Both the position numbers and the translations under genes were made by a program. DNA of 64,000 bases from an uncultured bacterium. Its GTDB lineage: Bacteria; Bacillota; Clostridia; Peptostreptococcales; Anaerovoracaceae. The DNA lies in the NCBI GenBank assembly GCA_905214225.1, contig CAJMLL010000005.1, forward strand, positions 4,475-68,474. Reading direction: 5' to 3'. The notes beneath the pieces were generated by a model. It made no database searches and was not told where the DNA came from. It saw only the letters and a program-made list of their open reading frames with translations. This document shows, in pieces, positions 53,201-60,566 of the stretch (the first letter of the stretch is position 1; each line of letters starts with the position of its first letter).

Positions 53201-53789
53201 CATAGTCCCAAACATGAATCTTCTGATACTCATGAGATGTTCTGAATCCATCGAAGAAATGCAGGGTTGGCAGATGTCCGTCAATTGTTGCCAGATGAGC
53301 AACTGCAGCCAGGTCCATTACCTGCTGAACACTGTTGGATGCCAGCATAGCGAATCCTGTCTGACGTGTTGCCATAACGTCGGAATGATCTCCGAAAATA
53401 GAAAGCGCGTGAGTAGATACGGCTCTTGCAGCTACGTGGAATACTGCAGGAACCTGCTCAGCAGCGATCTTGAACATGTTCGGAACCATCAGCAGCAGTC
53501 CCTGAGATGCAGTGAATGTTGTGGTGTAAGCACCAGCAGACATAGCACCGTGTACAGCACCTGCAGCTCCGGCCTCGGATTCCATCTCTACGATGTTTAC
53601 CGGCTCACCGAAAATGTTCTTTCTTCCCTGAGCTCCCCAGTTATCCATGTTCTCAGCCATTGGTGAGGACGGTGTGATTGGGTAGATGGCAGCGACTTCT
53701 GAGAACGCAAATGCTACATGAGCGGCAGCAGCGTTACCATCCATTGTCTTCAGCTGTCTGTTATCAGCTGATACATGCTTGTTGTCCAT
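50256..53789 (-). CDS. nifJ: Pyruvate:ferredoxin (flavodoxin) oxidoreductase, single chain
   Basis: This 1177-residue homodimeric type oxidises pyruvate with CoA to acetyl-CoA and CO2 and reduces ferredoxin. Domains in order: TPP pyrimidine-binding (AIYPITPSSPMAENMDNWGA); domain with GSVCEAAEELIDHML; gamma-like domain (FWGLGSDGTVGANKNSVKII); ferredoxin domain (CIECNQCSFVCP and CTGCGSCAQVCP); TPP diphosphate-binding domain (ACPGCGESPYAKL, GGDGWSYDIGYGG, NTGGQSSKSTPMG). A single gene with AAAGGAG before the ATG. Codon use is strongly biased, consistent with high expression. The promoter carries paired 16-nt repeats. Confidence 0.98.
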   Translation of the reverse strand: MDNKHVSADNRQLKTMDGNAAAAHVAFAFSEVAAIYPITPSSPMAENMDNWGAQGRKNIFGEPVNIVEMESEAGAAGAVHGAMSAGAYTTTFTASQGLLLMVPNMFKIAAEQVPAVFHVAARAVSTHALSIFGDHSDVMATRQTGFAMLASNSVQQVMDLAAVAHLATIDGHLPTLHFFDGFRTSHEYQKIHVWDYDTLKDMVNWDAVKAFKDHALNPNHPHTIGSAEQPEAFFQHSEAANTSYNETPDIFNKYMEMINEKIGTDYKPFNYYGAPDADRVIVAMGSVCEAAEELIDHMLAKGEKVGIVEVHLYRPFSAKYLTAVMPKSVKKIAVLDRTKEPGTVGEPLYLDVVAALNGTEFANCEITRGRYGLGSKDVQPGDILAVYENMAAAEPKKEFTLSINDDVTHLSLTPSHYPNTAPEGTVACKFWGLGSDGTVGANKNSVKIIGDHTDKKVQAYFQYDSKKSGGVTISHLRFGDKPIKSTYYVKQADFVACHNSAYLTKYNMVEDVVDGGSFLLNCVWNDQELEEHLPGKVKRYLAQHNINFYTCDAVDIAKKVGLGARRTNSVLQAAFFKIANIIPIDDAEKFMKDAIKKTYGRKGEKIVNMNCAAVEEGIKNVHKVEVPASWADAKDDPAPAKLVGRDDKMTAFLNDIVAPMGAMDGDSIPVSAFMDTQDGSEPAGTAAYEKRGIAADVPVWDVAKCIECNQCSFVCPHGVIRPFALTAKEAEPLNGDAKKLNGKGVDDLQFTIAISALDCTGCGSCAQVCPAKALTMTQADDEVVANNQKKFDYAFKNVSKKDLPFNKYSVKGSQFEQPLLEFSGACPGCGESPYAKLITQLFGDRMYIANATGCSSIWGNSAPSTPYTVNEEGHGPAWGNSLFEDNAEFGFGMEVAVEARRTECKHAAERLADKVPSAKAWLDTFNDGDASKATGEAFAADCAKLDDPDAKFIVDNADMLRKPSMWIFGGDGWSYDIGYGGVDHVLASGKNVNIFVFDTEVYSNTGGQSSKSTPMGAVAQFAAAGKAVKKKDMAQIMMQYGYVYVAQIAMGADMNQTVKAIKEAEAYDGPSLIIAYSPCINHGIKRGMAKAQEEAKAAVKSGYWDLLRFNPELVAEGKNGLTVDSKAPTESYRDFIMGEVRYNSLTLKFPERAEKLFDKAEADAKARYEELTAKASK

Positions 53790-53910
53790 AAAAGCACTCC
53801 TTTCAAATTATCACAAATCCACCGAGACGCGAATGCATGGCAAGACACAGCAATAACCAAAGATTCCTCCTGTGAGGAGGTCTCTCTGACCGCCATGATT
53901 CACCCCGATA

Positions 53911-53926
53911 GGATTTTGTATACCCA
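53911..53926. repeat. PFOR promoter repeat, proximal copy
   Basis: GGATTTTGTATACCCA, identical to 53983-53998. It lies immediately downstream of the predicted PFOR transcription start. Confidence 0.6.
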
Positions 53927-53933
53927 TAACTTG

Positions 53934-53962
53934 ATTCTACTCTTAACCATTCTTAAAGTCAA
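53934..53962 (-). promoter_or_regulatory. Promoter of the PFOR gene
   Basis: On the minus strand TTGACT (53962-53957), 17 nt and TAGAAT (53939-53934). Start near 53927 and a leader of about 138 nt, which contains CCTCCT-CAC-AGGAGG (about 53868-53882). Confidence 0.72.
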
Positions 53963-53982
53963 CAATTTGACAGGCGTTTTCT

Positions 53983-53998
53983 GGATTTTGTATACCCA
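53983..53998. repeat. PFOR promoter repeat, distal copy
   Basis: GGATTTTGTATACCCA, 72 bp from the proximal copy and about 21 bp upstream of the -35. A related inverted element TTGGGTATGAAAAT lies at 54191-54204. Outside these elements the gap 53790-54318 contains only AT-rich DNA. Confidence 0.6.
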
Positions 53999-54318
53999 AC
54001 TCTGTTCATTTTTGAATACATTCAGCCGACAAGCCTTTCTACCTTTACTTTATTCCGCTTCTTTTCTTTACATCTATTTTTATTCGTCCTGTATCATTTC
54101 TATGCACATTTTGCCGGGTGCCCACATATTTTCAGCTTCATCGGGCCTCTTGCTTGTCCCTTTTGACAAAAGAAAACTGGCATGTGTAATAACCCTTTAA
54201 TTGGGTATGAAAATAGCATAGTTCATAAAAGCATTCAGACACAGCAATAATAAAATTGACAAAAACAATAAAACTATATGGCGATTTATAGATTCAGTAT
54301 ATCGGACGGGAGGTCCGC

Positions 54319-55230
54319 ATGATTTATATCGGAAATCATTTATCTTCCTCTTCAGGATTCGCGGCGATGGGACGCCATGCCGACCGGCTTGACGCCAGCA
54401 GCTTCGCGTTTTTCACCCGCAATCCACGGGGCGGAAAGGCAAAAGCCATCGACCGTGATGACGCGGAAGCCCTGCGGAAACATAACCGGGAGCATAACTT
54501 CGGTCCCCTTGTCGCCCACGCCTCTTATACGATGAATCTCTGCAGCGGAAAGGAAAATGTCCGCACATTCGCACAGACCTGCCTGGCAGACGACCTCCGC
54601 CGGATGGAATATCTTCCGGGGAACTTCTACAATTTTCATCCGGGCAGTCACGTCGGTCAGGGCGCAGAAACCGGCATCCGCATGATTGCAGAAGGCCTTG
54701 ACCACGCTATCGATGAGGCCCTGTCCGGCTCACTTCCCGAGCCAAAACGCGCAGGAGAAGTGTTTACACCCCTGCCTTTGGAAATGGAAGCAGAAGAAGG
54801 TCTCCATACCGCCATTCTTCTGGAAACCATGGCCGGAAAAGGCAGTGAAGTCGGACGTACATTTGAAGAACTGAAAGCAATCATCGATGCAAGCCGCTAT
54901 GGAGATAAACTGGGCGTTTGCTTCGATACCTGCCACGTATGGGATGCCGGCTACGACATTGCCGGAGATCTGGACGGCGTGCTGGATGAATTCGACCGGA
55001 TTCTCGGCCTCAGCCGTTTGAAAGCCGTCCATTTTAATGAAAGCATGAACGACCGCGGCTCCCATAAAGACCGCCATGCGCGGCTGAAAGAAGGCCATAT
55101 CGGCCTGGATGCCATGAAACGCATCGTTCAGCATCCGGTTTTTCAGGATAAGCCATTTATTCTGGAGACCCCGAATGAAGATGCAGGGTATAAAGAAGAG
55201 ATTGCGCTGGTCCAATCTTGGATGGAATAA
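54319..55230 (+). CDS. nfo: Endonuclease IV-type (TIM-barrel) AP endonuclease
   Basis: This 303-residue protein has metal ligands of the Nfo family: NFHPGSHVGQG, LLETMAGKGSEVG, CFDTCHVWDAGYD, HFNESMNDRGSHKDRHAR, HIG and the final ILETPNED. It cleaves DNA 5' of abasic sites. GGGAGGT lies 6 nt before the ATG. A single gene on the plus strand, followed by the tRNA-Arg gene in opposite orientation. TTGACA at 54256-54261 is present, but no convincing -10 follows. Confidence 0.95.
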   Translation: MIYIGNHLSSSSGFAAMGRHADRLDASSFAFFTRNPRGGKAKAIDRDDAEALRKHNREHNFGPLVAHASYTMNLCSGKENVRTFAQTCLADDLRRMEYLPGNFYNFHPGSHVGQGAETGIRMIAEGLDHAIDEALSGSLPEPKRAGEVFTPLPLEMEAEEGLHTAILLETMAGKGSEVGRTFEELKAIIDASRYGDKLGVCFDTCHVWDAGYDIAGDLDGVLDEFDRILGLSRLKAVHFNESMNDRGSHKDRHARLKEGHIGLDAMKRIVQHPVFQDKPFILETPNEDAGYKEEIALVQSWME

Positions 55231-55277
55231 AAAAAATAAACGGAGCTGCTGCACGAAGCGAACAGTTCCGTCTACGT

Positions 55278-55354
55278 TGGTGCGTCACGGGAGACTCGAA
55301 CTCCCAACCTTTTGATTCGTAGTCAAACACTCTATCCAATTGAGCTAGTGGCGC
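55278..55354 (-). tRNA. tRNA-Arg (anticodon ACG)
   Basis: On the minus strand the 77-nt sequence begins GCGCCACTAGCTCAATTGGA and ends with encoded CCA. The acceptor stem, the D arm (AGCTCAATTGGATAGAGT), the anticodon loop CTACGAA and the T arm GGGAGTTCGAGTCTCCC can be drawn. Anticodon ACG (probably inosine at position 34) reads CGN arginine codons. Confidence 0.95.
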
Positions 55355-55447
55355 AAGCGATTTCTTTATCGCACTTCCTTAGTATAAAGGATAACACCCG
55401 GATTGTCAAATATTTTTTCCCTTCTCGTAAAGTTTTCTTTTCTGACC

Positions 55448-55500
55448 ATAGAAAGAGCCGGACGAATCCTGCTGTCACGAGCAGAAATCCATCCGGCTTC
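55448..55500 (-). terminator. Terminator of fbp
   Basis: On the minus strand AGCCGGAT...GTCCGGCT encloses an inner CTGCT/AGCAG pair and is followed by CTTTCT. It is long and interrupted but starts just past the stop. Confidence 0.6.
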
Positions 55501-55514
55501 CGGCAGTCTGCCGA

Positions 55515-57479
55515 TTATTTCATCGTGTAATCGTAATGCTCTTTCAGATTTCCTCTGCGGTAGGCGTCAACCAGCTGCTTCAGATCTTCAATGTTCTGTA
55601 CCAGATCAGCGCCCTGGTCCGTGTCCAGCACCATCATTCTGGACGGCAGCGTCTCTACAGTCTGCATAACCGGTGAATGGAACACCTGAGTTCCGTCCGG
55701 CTGCAGCGGGCTGTACGGCTTATGCTGCGCCAGCGCCATGAATCGGGAATTGAAAATGAATGTATATCCGGCAATTCCCGTCTGTTTCTGATAGGCCTTG
55801 GAAATTCCGCCGTCGATGACATACAGCAGTCCGCCGCCCTTGACCGGGCTTTCTCCGTCCTTGATTTTAACAGGAACATGTCCGTTCAGGATCTTGGAAG
55901 TCTTCGGGTCCAGGCCGAACTCACGCAAGATTCTCTCGCACGGCGCTTTCTGCTCGCGGAGGTGGTAATACGGACGCGTCGGCTCCTTATGAGACGTCTT
56001 GTCCGCGATAAACAGACGCTCGAAGGTGGTCATCTTTTCTTTGCCGAACAACGGAGAATCCTTTCCTTCCCACAGATACAGCATCAGGTCTCCAGGCCGT
56101 CCGCTTTCCTCGGACTCATCAGGGCTGAAGAACTCCAGACGGACCTGCTTGTCAAGATGATCGAATAATGCCTTGCCGCTGTAAGATTTTCCGTTAAAGG
56201 TGAGCGCGATGAAATTTCCCTTCTCGTCCATAGGAACGCAGCCATGATACAGCAGATTTCCGTTGCACTTGGTGTACAGCGCGCCGTGGCTGAACAGATA
56301 GCGGATGTGACGCTGCAGTTTAGTGGAGTTCAGAATGGATGCCTCCAGCGAGTTCATGACGAACCGTTCGTCATCCGTCAGCTCGTACGGGTTTTTCGGG
56401 TCGACCGTCGGCAGGTTTGTATCGCGCATCGGCCAGGCTTTTCCTTCTACCTTGACTGTTCCCTTGTCAAAATCTATTTTGTCAAGAAGAAGACGTTTAT
56501 CCATCTCGTATTCCGGGTGGCGCTTGATCAGCTGGCCCTCTGCCTTGAACTGGATGATGGAGATGGCCTTGTGCATCTTGGCTGCAAGTTTTTCATCAAC
56601 CGGGTCATATTTATTTCTGTCAAGCAGATGCGGCTTGAAGGCCGTGCACGGGTCGTCTCCGTAGACTTTCTCGGCAAAGGTCGCCAGCGGACGCAGGTTG
56701 ATTCCGTATCCGATTTCCAGCATATCAAAGTTGTTGTAGCTGATGTTCATTCTGAGAATGTTCGCGATGCAGGCCCAGTTTCCGGTTGCCGCGCCGATCC
56801 ATACGATGTCGTGGTTTCCCCACTGGAAATCAACATCGTGATAATTCATCAGGAAATCGAGAATATAGTCCGGGTGCGCACCACGATCAAAAATATCACC
56901 GATGATATGGAGCTGGTCAACGGCCAGGCTGCTGATGGCATCAGCCAGTTCGATAATGAAGGTCTCTGCCAGTCCGCACTCGATGACAGAACTGATAATC
57001 TCGTTATAATAATGGGCCTTGTTCTCCTCATCATCTGCGTGGAGCAGCTCGTCCATCGCGTAGTCCAGGTACTTCGGCAGTCTGTGACGCACCTTGGAAC
57101 GTGTATACTTTGTCGAAACGGAGCGGCAGATCGTGATCAGACGGTAAATGACGACCTTGCACCAGTCATCAAAGTCCTCCGGTGATTTTTTTCTTCTCTT
57201 GATTTCTGCTTCAGCATTGTAAATCAGAGAAGCAAGATCGTCACGGTCTTTCTCACTCAGAATTCCGGAATAATGCTCATCAATCTTCGCCTTGATTGTC
57301 CCGGATGCGCTCTTCAGCATATGAATAAATGCCTCATGTTCACCGTGCAGATCGCTGAGACAGTATTCCGTTCCTTTCGGAAGCGCAAGAATCGCTCTCA
57401 AGTTGATAATTTCAGCCGATGCGGCCTGAATATTCGGATAATCCTTGGAAAGAAGCTCCAAAAATTTAATATCCGCCAT
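55515..57479 (-). CDS. fbp: Fructose-1,6-bisphosphatase, class III
   Basis: This 654-residue Firmicutes-type enzyme belongs to the calcineurin-like metallophosphatase fold. Motifs: CLSDLHGEHEAF near residue 40, LHIIGDIFDRGAHPDYI, WGNHDIVWIGAATGN, and near the C-terminus ILNGHVPVKIKDGESPVKGG and the VIDGGISKAYQKQTGIAGYT stretch. Length matches the family. Start at 57479 (MADIKFLELLSKDY), after GGAGGGTGTT. The frame to 57521 begins before that site. It enables gluconeogenesis from amino-acid-derived pyruvate, fitting the fermentative genes nearby. Confidence 0.96.
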   Translation of the reverse strand: MADIKFLELLSKDYPNIQAASAEIINLRAILALPKGTEYCLSDLHGEHEAFIHMLKSASGTIKAKIDEHYSGILSEKDRDDLASLIYNAEAEIKRRKKSPEDFDDWCKVVIYRLITICRSVSTKYTRSKVRHRLPKYLDYAMDELLHADDEENKAHYYNEIISSVIECGLAETFIIELADAISSLAVDQLHIIGDIFDRGAHPDYILDFLMNYHDVDFQWGNHDIVWIGAATGNWACIANILRMNISYNNFDMLEIGYGINLRPLATFAEKVYGDDPCTAFKPHLLDRNKYDPVDEKLAAKMHKAISIIQFKAEGQLIKRHPEYEMDKRLLLDKIDFDKGTVKVEGKAWPMRDTNLPTVDPKNPYELTDDERFVMNSLEASILNSTKLQRHIRYLFSHGALYTKCNGNLLYHGCVPMDEKGNFIALTFNGKSYSGKALFDHLDKQVRLEFFSPDESEESGRPGDLMLYLWEGKDSPLFGKEKMTTFERLFIADKTSHKEPTRPYYHLREQKAPCERILREFGLDPKTSKILNGHVPVKIKDGESPVKGGGLLYVIDGGISKAYQKQTGIAGYTFIFNSRFMALAQHKPYSPLQPDGTQVFHSPVMQTVETLPSRMMVLDTDQGADLVQNIEDLKQLVDAYRRGNLKEHYDYTMK

Positions 57480-57689
57480 AACACCCTCCATCCTTTCTTC
57501 AGCATCCACTGTTCTCTTCACAGCGCCCGCAGGACTGTATATTTCCCAGACGCTGCTGCACCCTGTTTCCGCGGTCAGGATCTGCAGTCTGAAAACCAGA
57601 AAGCAGACTCATTCCCGCTGCGGATTCCGCAGGGTATTGCCAGATATATCTTACATCAATCTGATTAAATTTACATCCATTTGACACAG

Positions 57690-57722
57690 AATCAGGCTTC
57701 AGCATTATGCTGAAGCCTGATT
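57690..57722 (-). terminator. Perfect 14-bp hairpin after murA
   Basis: AATCAGGCTTCAGC-like arms (57690-57703 and 57709-57722) with a 5-nt loop. The T-rich tail is better on the plus strand, so terminator use for murA is probable but not certain. Confidence 0.6.
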
Positions 57723-57734
57723 TACTTTTCTTTA

Positions 57735-59000
57735 TCAGTCGTCGATTTTCAGGATATTTGCACCCAGTCCTCTGAACTTCTCGATGAAATGCGCGTATCC
57801 TCTTTCAATATGATAAATCTCGGAAATCTCTGTTGTGCCTTCCGCGACAAGGCCCGCGATGGCGAGCGCAGCTCCGGCACGAAGGTCGGTAGCAATGACC
57901 TGTGCTCCTTCCAGCTTTTTTGCTCCCTGGATTTTTGCACGGTTTCCGTCGATCTTGATATTCGCGCCCATACGGTTCAGCTCTGCAACATGCATGAAGC
58001 GGTTCTCAAAAACCGTTTCTATGACCGTGCTGGATCCCTTTACCGTAGTCAGGAAAGCCATGAACGGGGACTGAATGTCCGTCGGGAATCCAGGGTAAGG
58101 CAGTGTCTTGATATCCGTAGAAGTCAGTTCCCTGCGGTCTCCGGCAACGAACATGCCGTCATCACCGATTTCCACATCGACACCGCATTCTCTCAGCTTT
58201 GCGGTAATCGGTCGGATATGATCCGGTACCACGTTGTGAACCAGAACTTCTCCTCTGGTAATTGCAGCGGCAAGCATATATGTACCTGCCTCAATACGGT
58301 CCGGAATAACGGTATGTGATGCTCCGTGAAGCTTCTCCACACCCTCGATCTTGATCTGATCCGTTCCAGCGCCCTTGACCCTTGCGCCCATCTTATTCAG
58401 GAAGTTGGCAAGGTCGACGATCTCCGGCTCTTCTGCAGCATTGATAATATACGTGCTGCCTTTTGCCAGAACAGCTGCCATCATGATGTTTTCCGTTGCT
58501 CCGACGCTCGGGAAATCCAGATAAATGCTGTTTCCGATCAGGCCGCCGGCAGGTGCCGTTGTCTCTACGTAATTATCCTTCAGAACAACTTCCGCGCCCA
58601 GAGCCTTGAATCCCTTCAGGTGCAGGTCAATCGGACGTGCCCCGATCGTACATCCGCCCGGAAGATGAACTCTTGCTTTTCCGGTTCTGGCCAGAAGCGG
58701 CCCCATAACCAGGAAAGATGCTCTCATTTTGCGGACCAGTTCATAGTTTGCGATATAGTTATTCAGTCCGGACGCGTCAATTTCCAGCACATTTTTATCG
58801 ATCTCAGATAACCGGAGTCCGAGAGATGACAGGATTTCTTTCATAACCCGGACATCTCTGAGTTCCGGAACGTCTGAAATCGTGCAGACATCCTCCGGAA
58901 GAATTGCAGCCGCCATTAACGGCAGAACTGCGTTTTTTGCACCGCTGATATTCACTTCTCCATGCAGCGGGTCACTTTTCTGTACCAAGAATTTAGCCAA
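57735..59000 (-). CDS. murA: UDP-N-acetylglucosamine 1-carboxyvinyltransferase
   Basis: This 421-residue protein transfers enolpyruvate to UDP-GlcNAc, the first committed step of peptidoglycan synthesis. The substrate-binding start SGAKNAVLPLMAA (19-31) and the catalytic-loop cysteine in PGGCTIGARPIDLHLKG are present, so the protein should be fosfomycin-sensitive in principle. The C-terminal RAGAALAIAGLVAEG motif is conserved. The gene follows the AbrB-like gene by 25 nt. It ends just before a 14-bp hairpin. Confidence 0.97.
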   Translation of the reverse strand: MAKFLVQKSDPLHGEVNISGAKNAVLPLMAAAILPEDVCTISDVPELRDVRVMKEILSSLGLRLSEIDKNVLEIDASGLNNYIANYELVRKMRASFLVMGPLLARTGKARVHLPGGCTIGARPIDLHLKGFKALGAEVVLKDNYVETTAPAGGLIGNSIYLDFPSVGATENIMMAAVLAKGSTYIINAAEEPEIVDLANFLNKMGARVKGAGTDQIKIEGVEKLHGASHTVIPDRIEAGTYMLAAAITRGEVLVHNVVPDHIRPITAKLRECGVDVEIGDDGMFVAGDRRELTSTDIKTLPYPGFPTDIQSPFMAFLTTVKGSSTVIETVFENRFMHVAELNRMGANIKIDGNRAKIQGAKKLEGAQVIATDLRAGAALAIAGLVAEGTTEISEIYHIERGYAHFIEKFRGLGANILKIDD

Positions 59001-59025
59001 TTTACGTCTCCACCTTTATTATCCG

Positions 59026-59268
59026 CTACAGCTGCTTCAGTTCTTCAATACATTTTTCGCATACACATTTTCCATGCACTGTGCGGATATTATTCACTTC
59101 ACCGCAGAAAATGCAGGTCGGCTCATATTTCTTGAGCATGATGTACTGCCCATCCACGAATATTTCCAGCGAATCATTGGTCTGAATTCCGAGATTCCTT
59201 CTGAGTTCTACTGGGATGACCACTCTGCCCAATGCATCTACCGGCCTGACGATTCCTGTTGCTTTCAT
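59026..59268 (-). CDS. AbrB/SpoVT-type transition-state regulator
   Basis: In this 80-residue protein the swapped-hairpin DNA-binding domain MKATGIVRPVDALGRVVIPV is followed by ELRRNLGIQTNDSLEIFVDG. The C-terminal part has four cysteines in two pairs (CIFCG and CVCEKC), a small zinc-ribbon-like dimerisation element seen in clostridial AbrB proteins. It is probably a global regulator of the transition to stationary phase. It lies between the trmN6 region and murA, a neighbourhood reminiscent of the abrB region in Bacillus. Confidence 0.92.
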   Translation of the reverse strand: MKATGIVRPVDALGRVVIPVELRRNLGIQTNDSLEIFVDGQYIMLKKYEPTCIFCGEVNNIRTVHGKCVCEKCIEELKQL

Positions 59269-59309
59269 TCTACTCTACTCCTCAACTGTTACGAACCTCT
59301 CCGTTCGCT

Positions 59310-59648
59310 TTACTTATCCTTATGCTCTTCTTTACGATCTTTTACATACTGCGCAGCATTCGCCGCCGCTTTTGCAAAATTGGTTACAGCAGCCAGAAGT
59401 CCCTGATGGCCCTTAACGGCCTTGGAAATATCTGAAGCGGCCTTCTGAACATCGGTAATGATGTCATTCAGATCCGTCGCGCGGTCGGCTGCGACCCCGG
59501 TGATTTTGGAAGCATCCTCTGTGATGTCATTTACGTTACGAACCGTCTTAAGCATATTTTTTACAAGAACGATCAGGTAAATAAGCAGCACAAACAGTGC
59601 GATAAGCACCAGATAAACCAACGCACTTTTAACATTAATCGTAATCAT
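59310..59648 (-). CDS. Small membrane-anchored helical protein (DUF948-like)
   Basis: In this 112-residue protein one N-terminal membrane helix (about 8-30, ALVYLVLIALFVLLIYLIVL) is followed by a long amphipathic region (VNDITEDASKITGVAADRATD...) and a Lys/Glu-rich tail. This pattern resembles DUF948/YoxC-like general-stress-type proteins. GGAGG lies before the ATG. Function unknown. It lies between trmN6 and the AbrB-like gene, same strand, probably in the same transcription unit. Confidence 0.78.
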   Translation of the reverse strand: MITINVKSALVYLVLIALFVLLIYLIVLVKNMLKTVRNVNDITEDASKITGVAADRATDLNDIITDVQKAASDISKAVKGHQGLLAAVTNFAKAAANAAQYVKDRKEEHKDK

Positions 59649-59747
59649 AAGAGTCCTCCCTCAAAACACGCATGGGATATTATACCAATTTTTATCTGTC
59701 GTTTCAATTAGAAATTCAATTGCATTCAATTGTATATCGAATTTCTC

Positions 59748-60566
59748 TCAAGCATTGGAATTTCCGCCTTCATCCGATTCCGGAAATTCCCGCTCGTAAA
59801 TTTTTCTCATCTGTCTTGTATAGTTTCCTGCCTTATCCCGAACGGCAAGCTGCGGAAGAACATTCAGTTCGACGCCTCCGCCCTTCACCATATGAACCAG
59901 AATAATGTTCGGCTTCTCTCCTTCGTGGCCGCTTACCATCTGCAGGTCTTTCGCTTCCAGGCGGAAGTTTCGTCCCTCTGCCAGGATGTCTACGAGCCGC
60001 TGAGGCCGGTGAACCATGAACAGATCGCCCTTTTCCTTCAGAAGCCGGGCGGCAAGTTCCAGGAACATGGCAAGATCGGCTGTCGTTTCGTGTCTTGCCA
60101 ATGCCTTTGCCGACGCCCTGCTGACTGCACCGCTCATTCTGCGGGTGTAGGGCGGATTGGACGTGACCGCATCAAAGCTTCCTCTGAATTTCTTCCATAC
60201 TGCCTTTCCGCCCTCTTCCTCCGGTGCTTTCATCTCCGTGAGAACATCAGACACATCGGCATGCCAGATCTGTATTCTTTCATGCATTCCGTTGAGCACA
60301 GCGCTTTCTTTTGCAAGCCGTACGTTATTTTCCTGAAATTCTATGCCGTGCAGGTCCGGAATCTCTGTCTTATGAGAAAGAATCAGCGGAACGATTCCAT
60401 TTCCGGTTCCCAGATCCATCAGCTTTTCCGGTTTTCTCCTGTTCCTTTTCAGGATATCCGCAGTAAATCCGGCCAGAAGCACTGCATCCACACCGTAGCA
60501 GAAGGCTTCCGGATCCTGAATGATCTTCAGATCACCAAAACCTGTCTCGTCCACTCTCCGCGTCAT
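59748..60566 (-). CDS. trmN6: tRNA1(Val) (adenine37-N6)-methyltransferase family protein
   Basis: This 272-residue class I SAM methyltransferase has LMDLGTGNGIVPLILS as the SAM loop and the adenine-N6 catalytic motif NPPY in FDAVTSNPPYTRR. The N-terminal QDPEAFCYGVDAVLLAGF is typical of the YfiC/YabB group. The ATG overlaps the ricT stop (ATGA). The order tmk-holB-ricT-trmN6-abrB is conserved in many Firmicutes. The methylated base is inferred from family only. Confidence 0.9.
   Translation of the reverse strand: MTRRVDETGFGDLKIIQDPEAFCYGVDAVLLAGFTADILKRNRRKPEKLMDLGTGNGIVPLILSHKTEIPDLHGIEFQENNVRLAKESAVLNGMHERIQIWHADVSDVLTEMKAPEEEGGKAVWKKFRGSFDAVTSNPPYTRRMSGAVSRASAKALARHETTADLAMFLELAARLLKEKGDLFMVHRPQRLVDILAEGRNFRLEAKDLQMVSGHEGEKPNIILVHMVKGGGVELNVLPQLAVRDKAGNYTRQMRKIYEREFPESDEGGNSNA

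Noticed and set aside
50544..53666. 1040-codon open frame antisense to the PFOR gene
   Set aside because: It is the mirror of a highly codon-biased gene; its translation is Ser/Leu/Cys-rich with no recognisable domain and no ribosome site.
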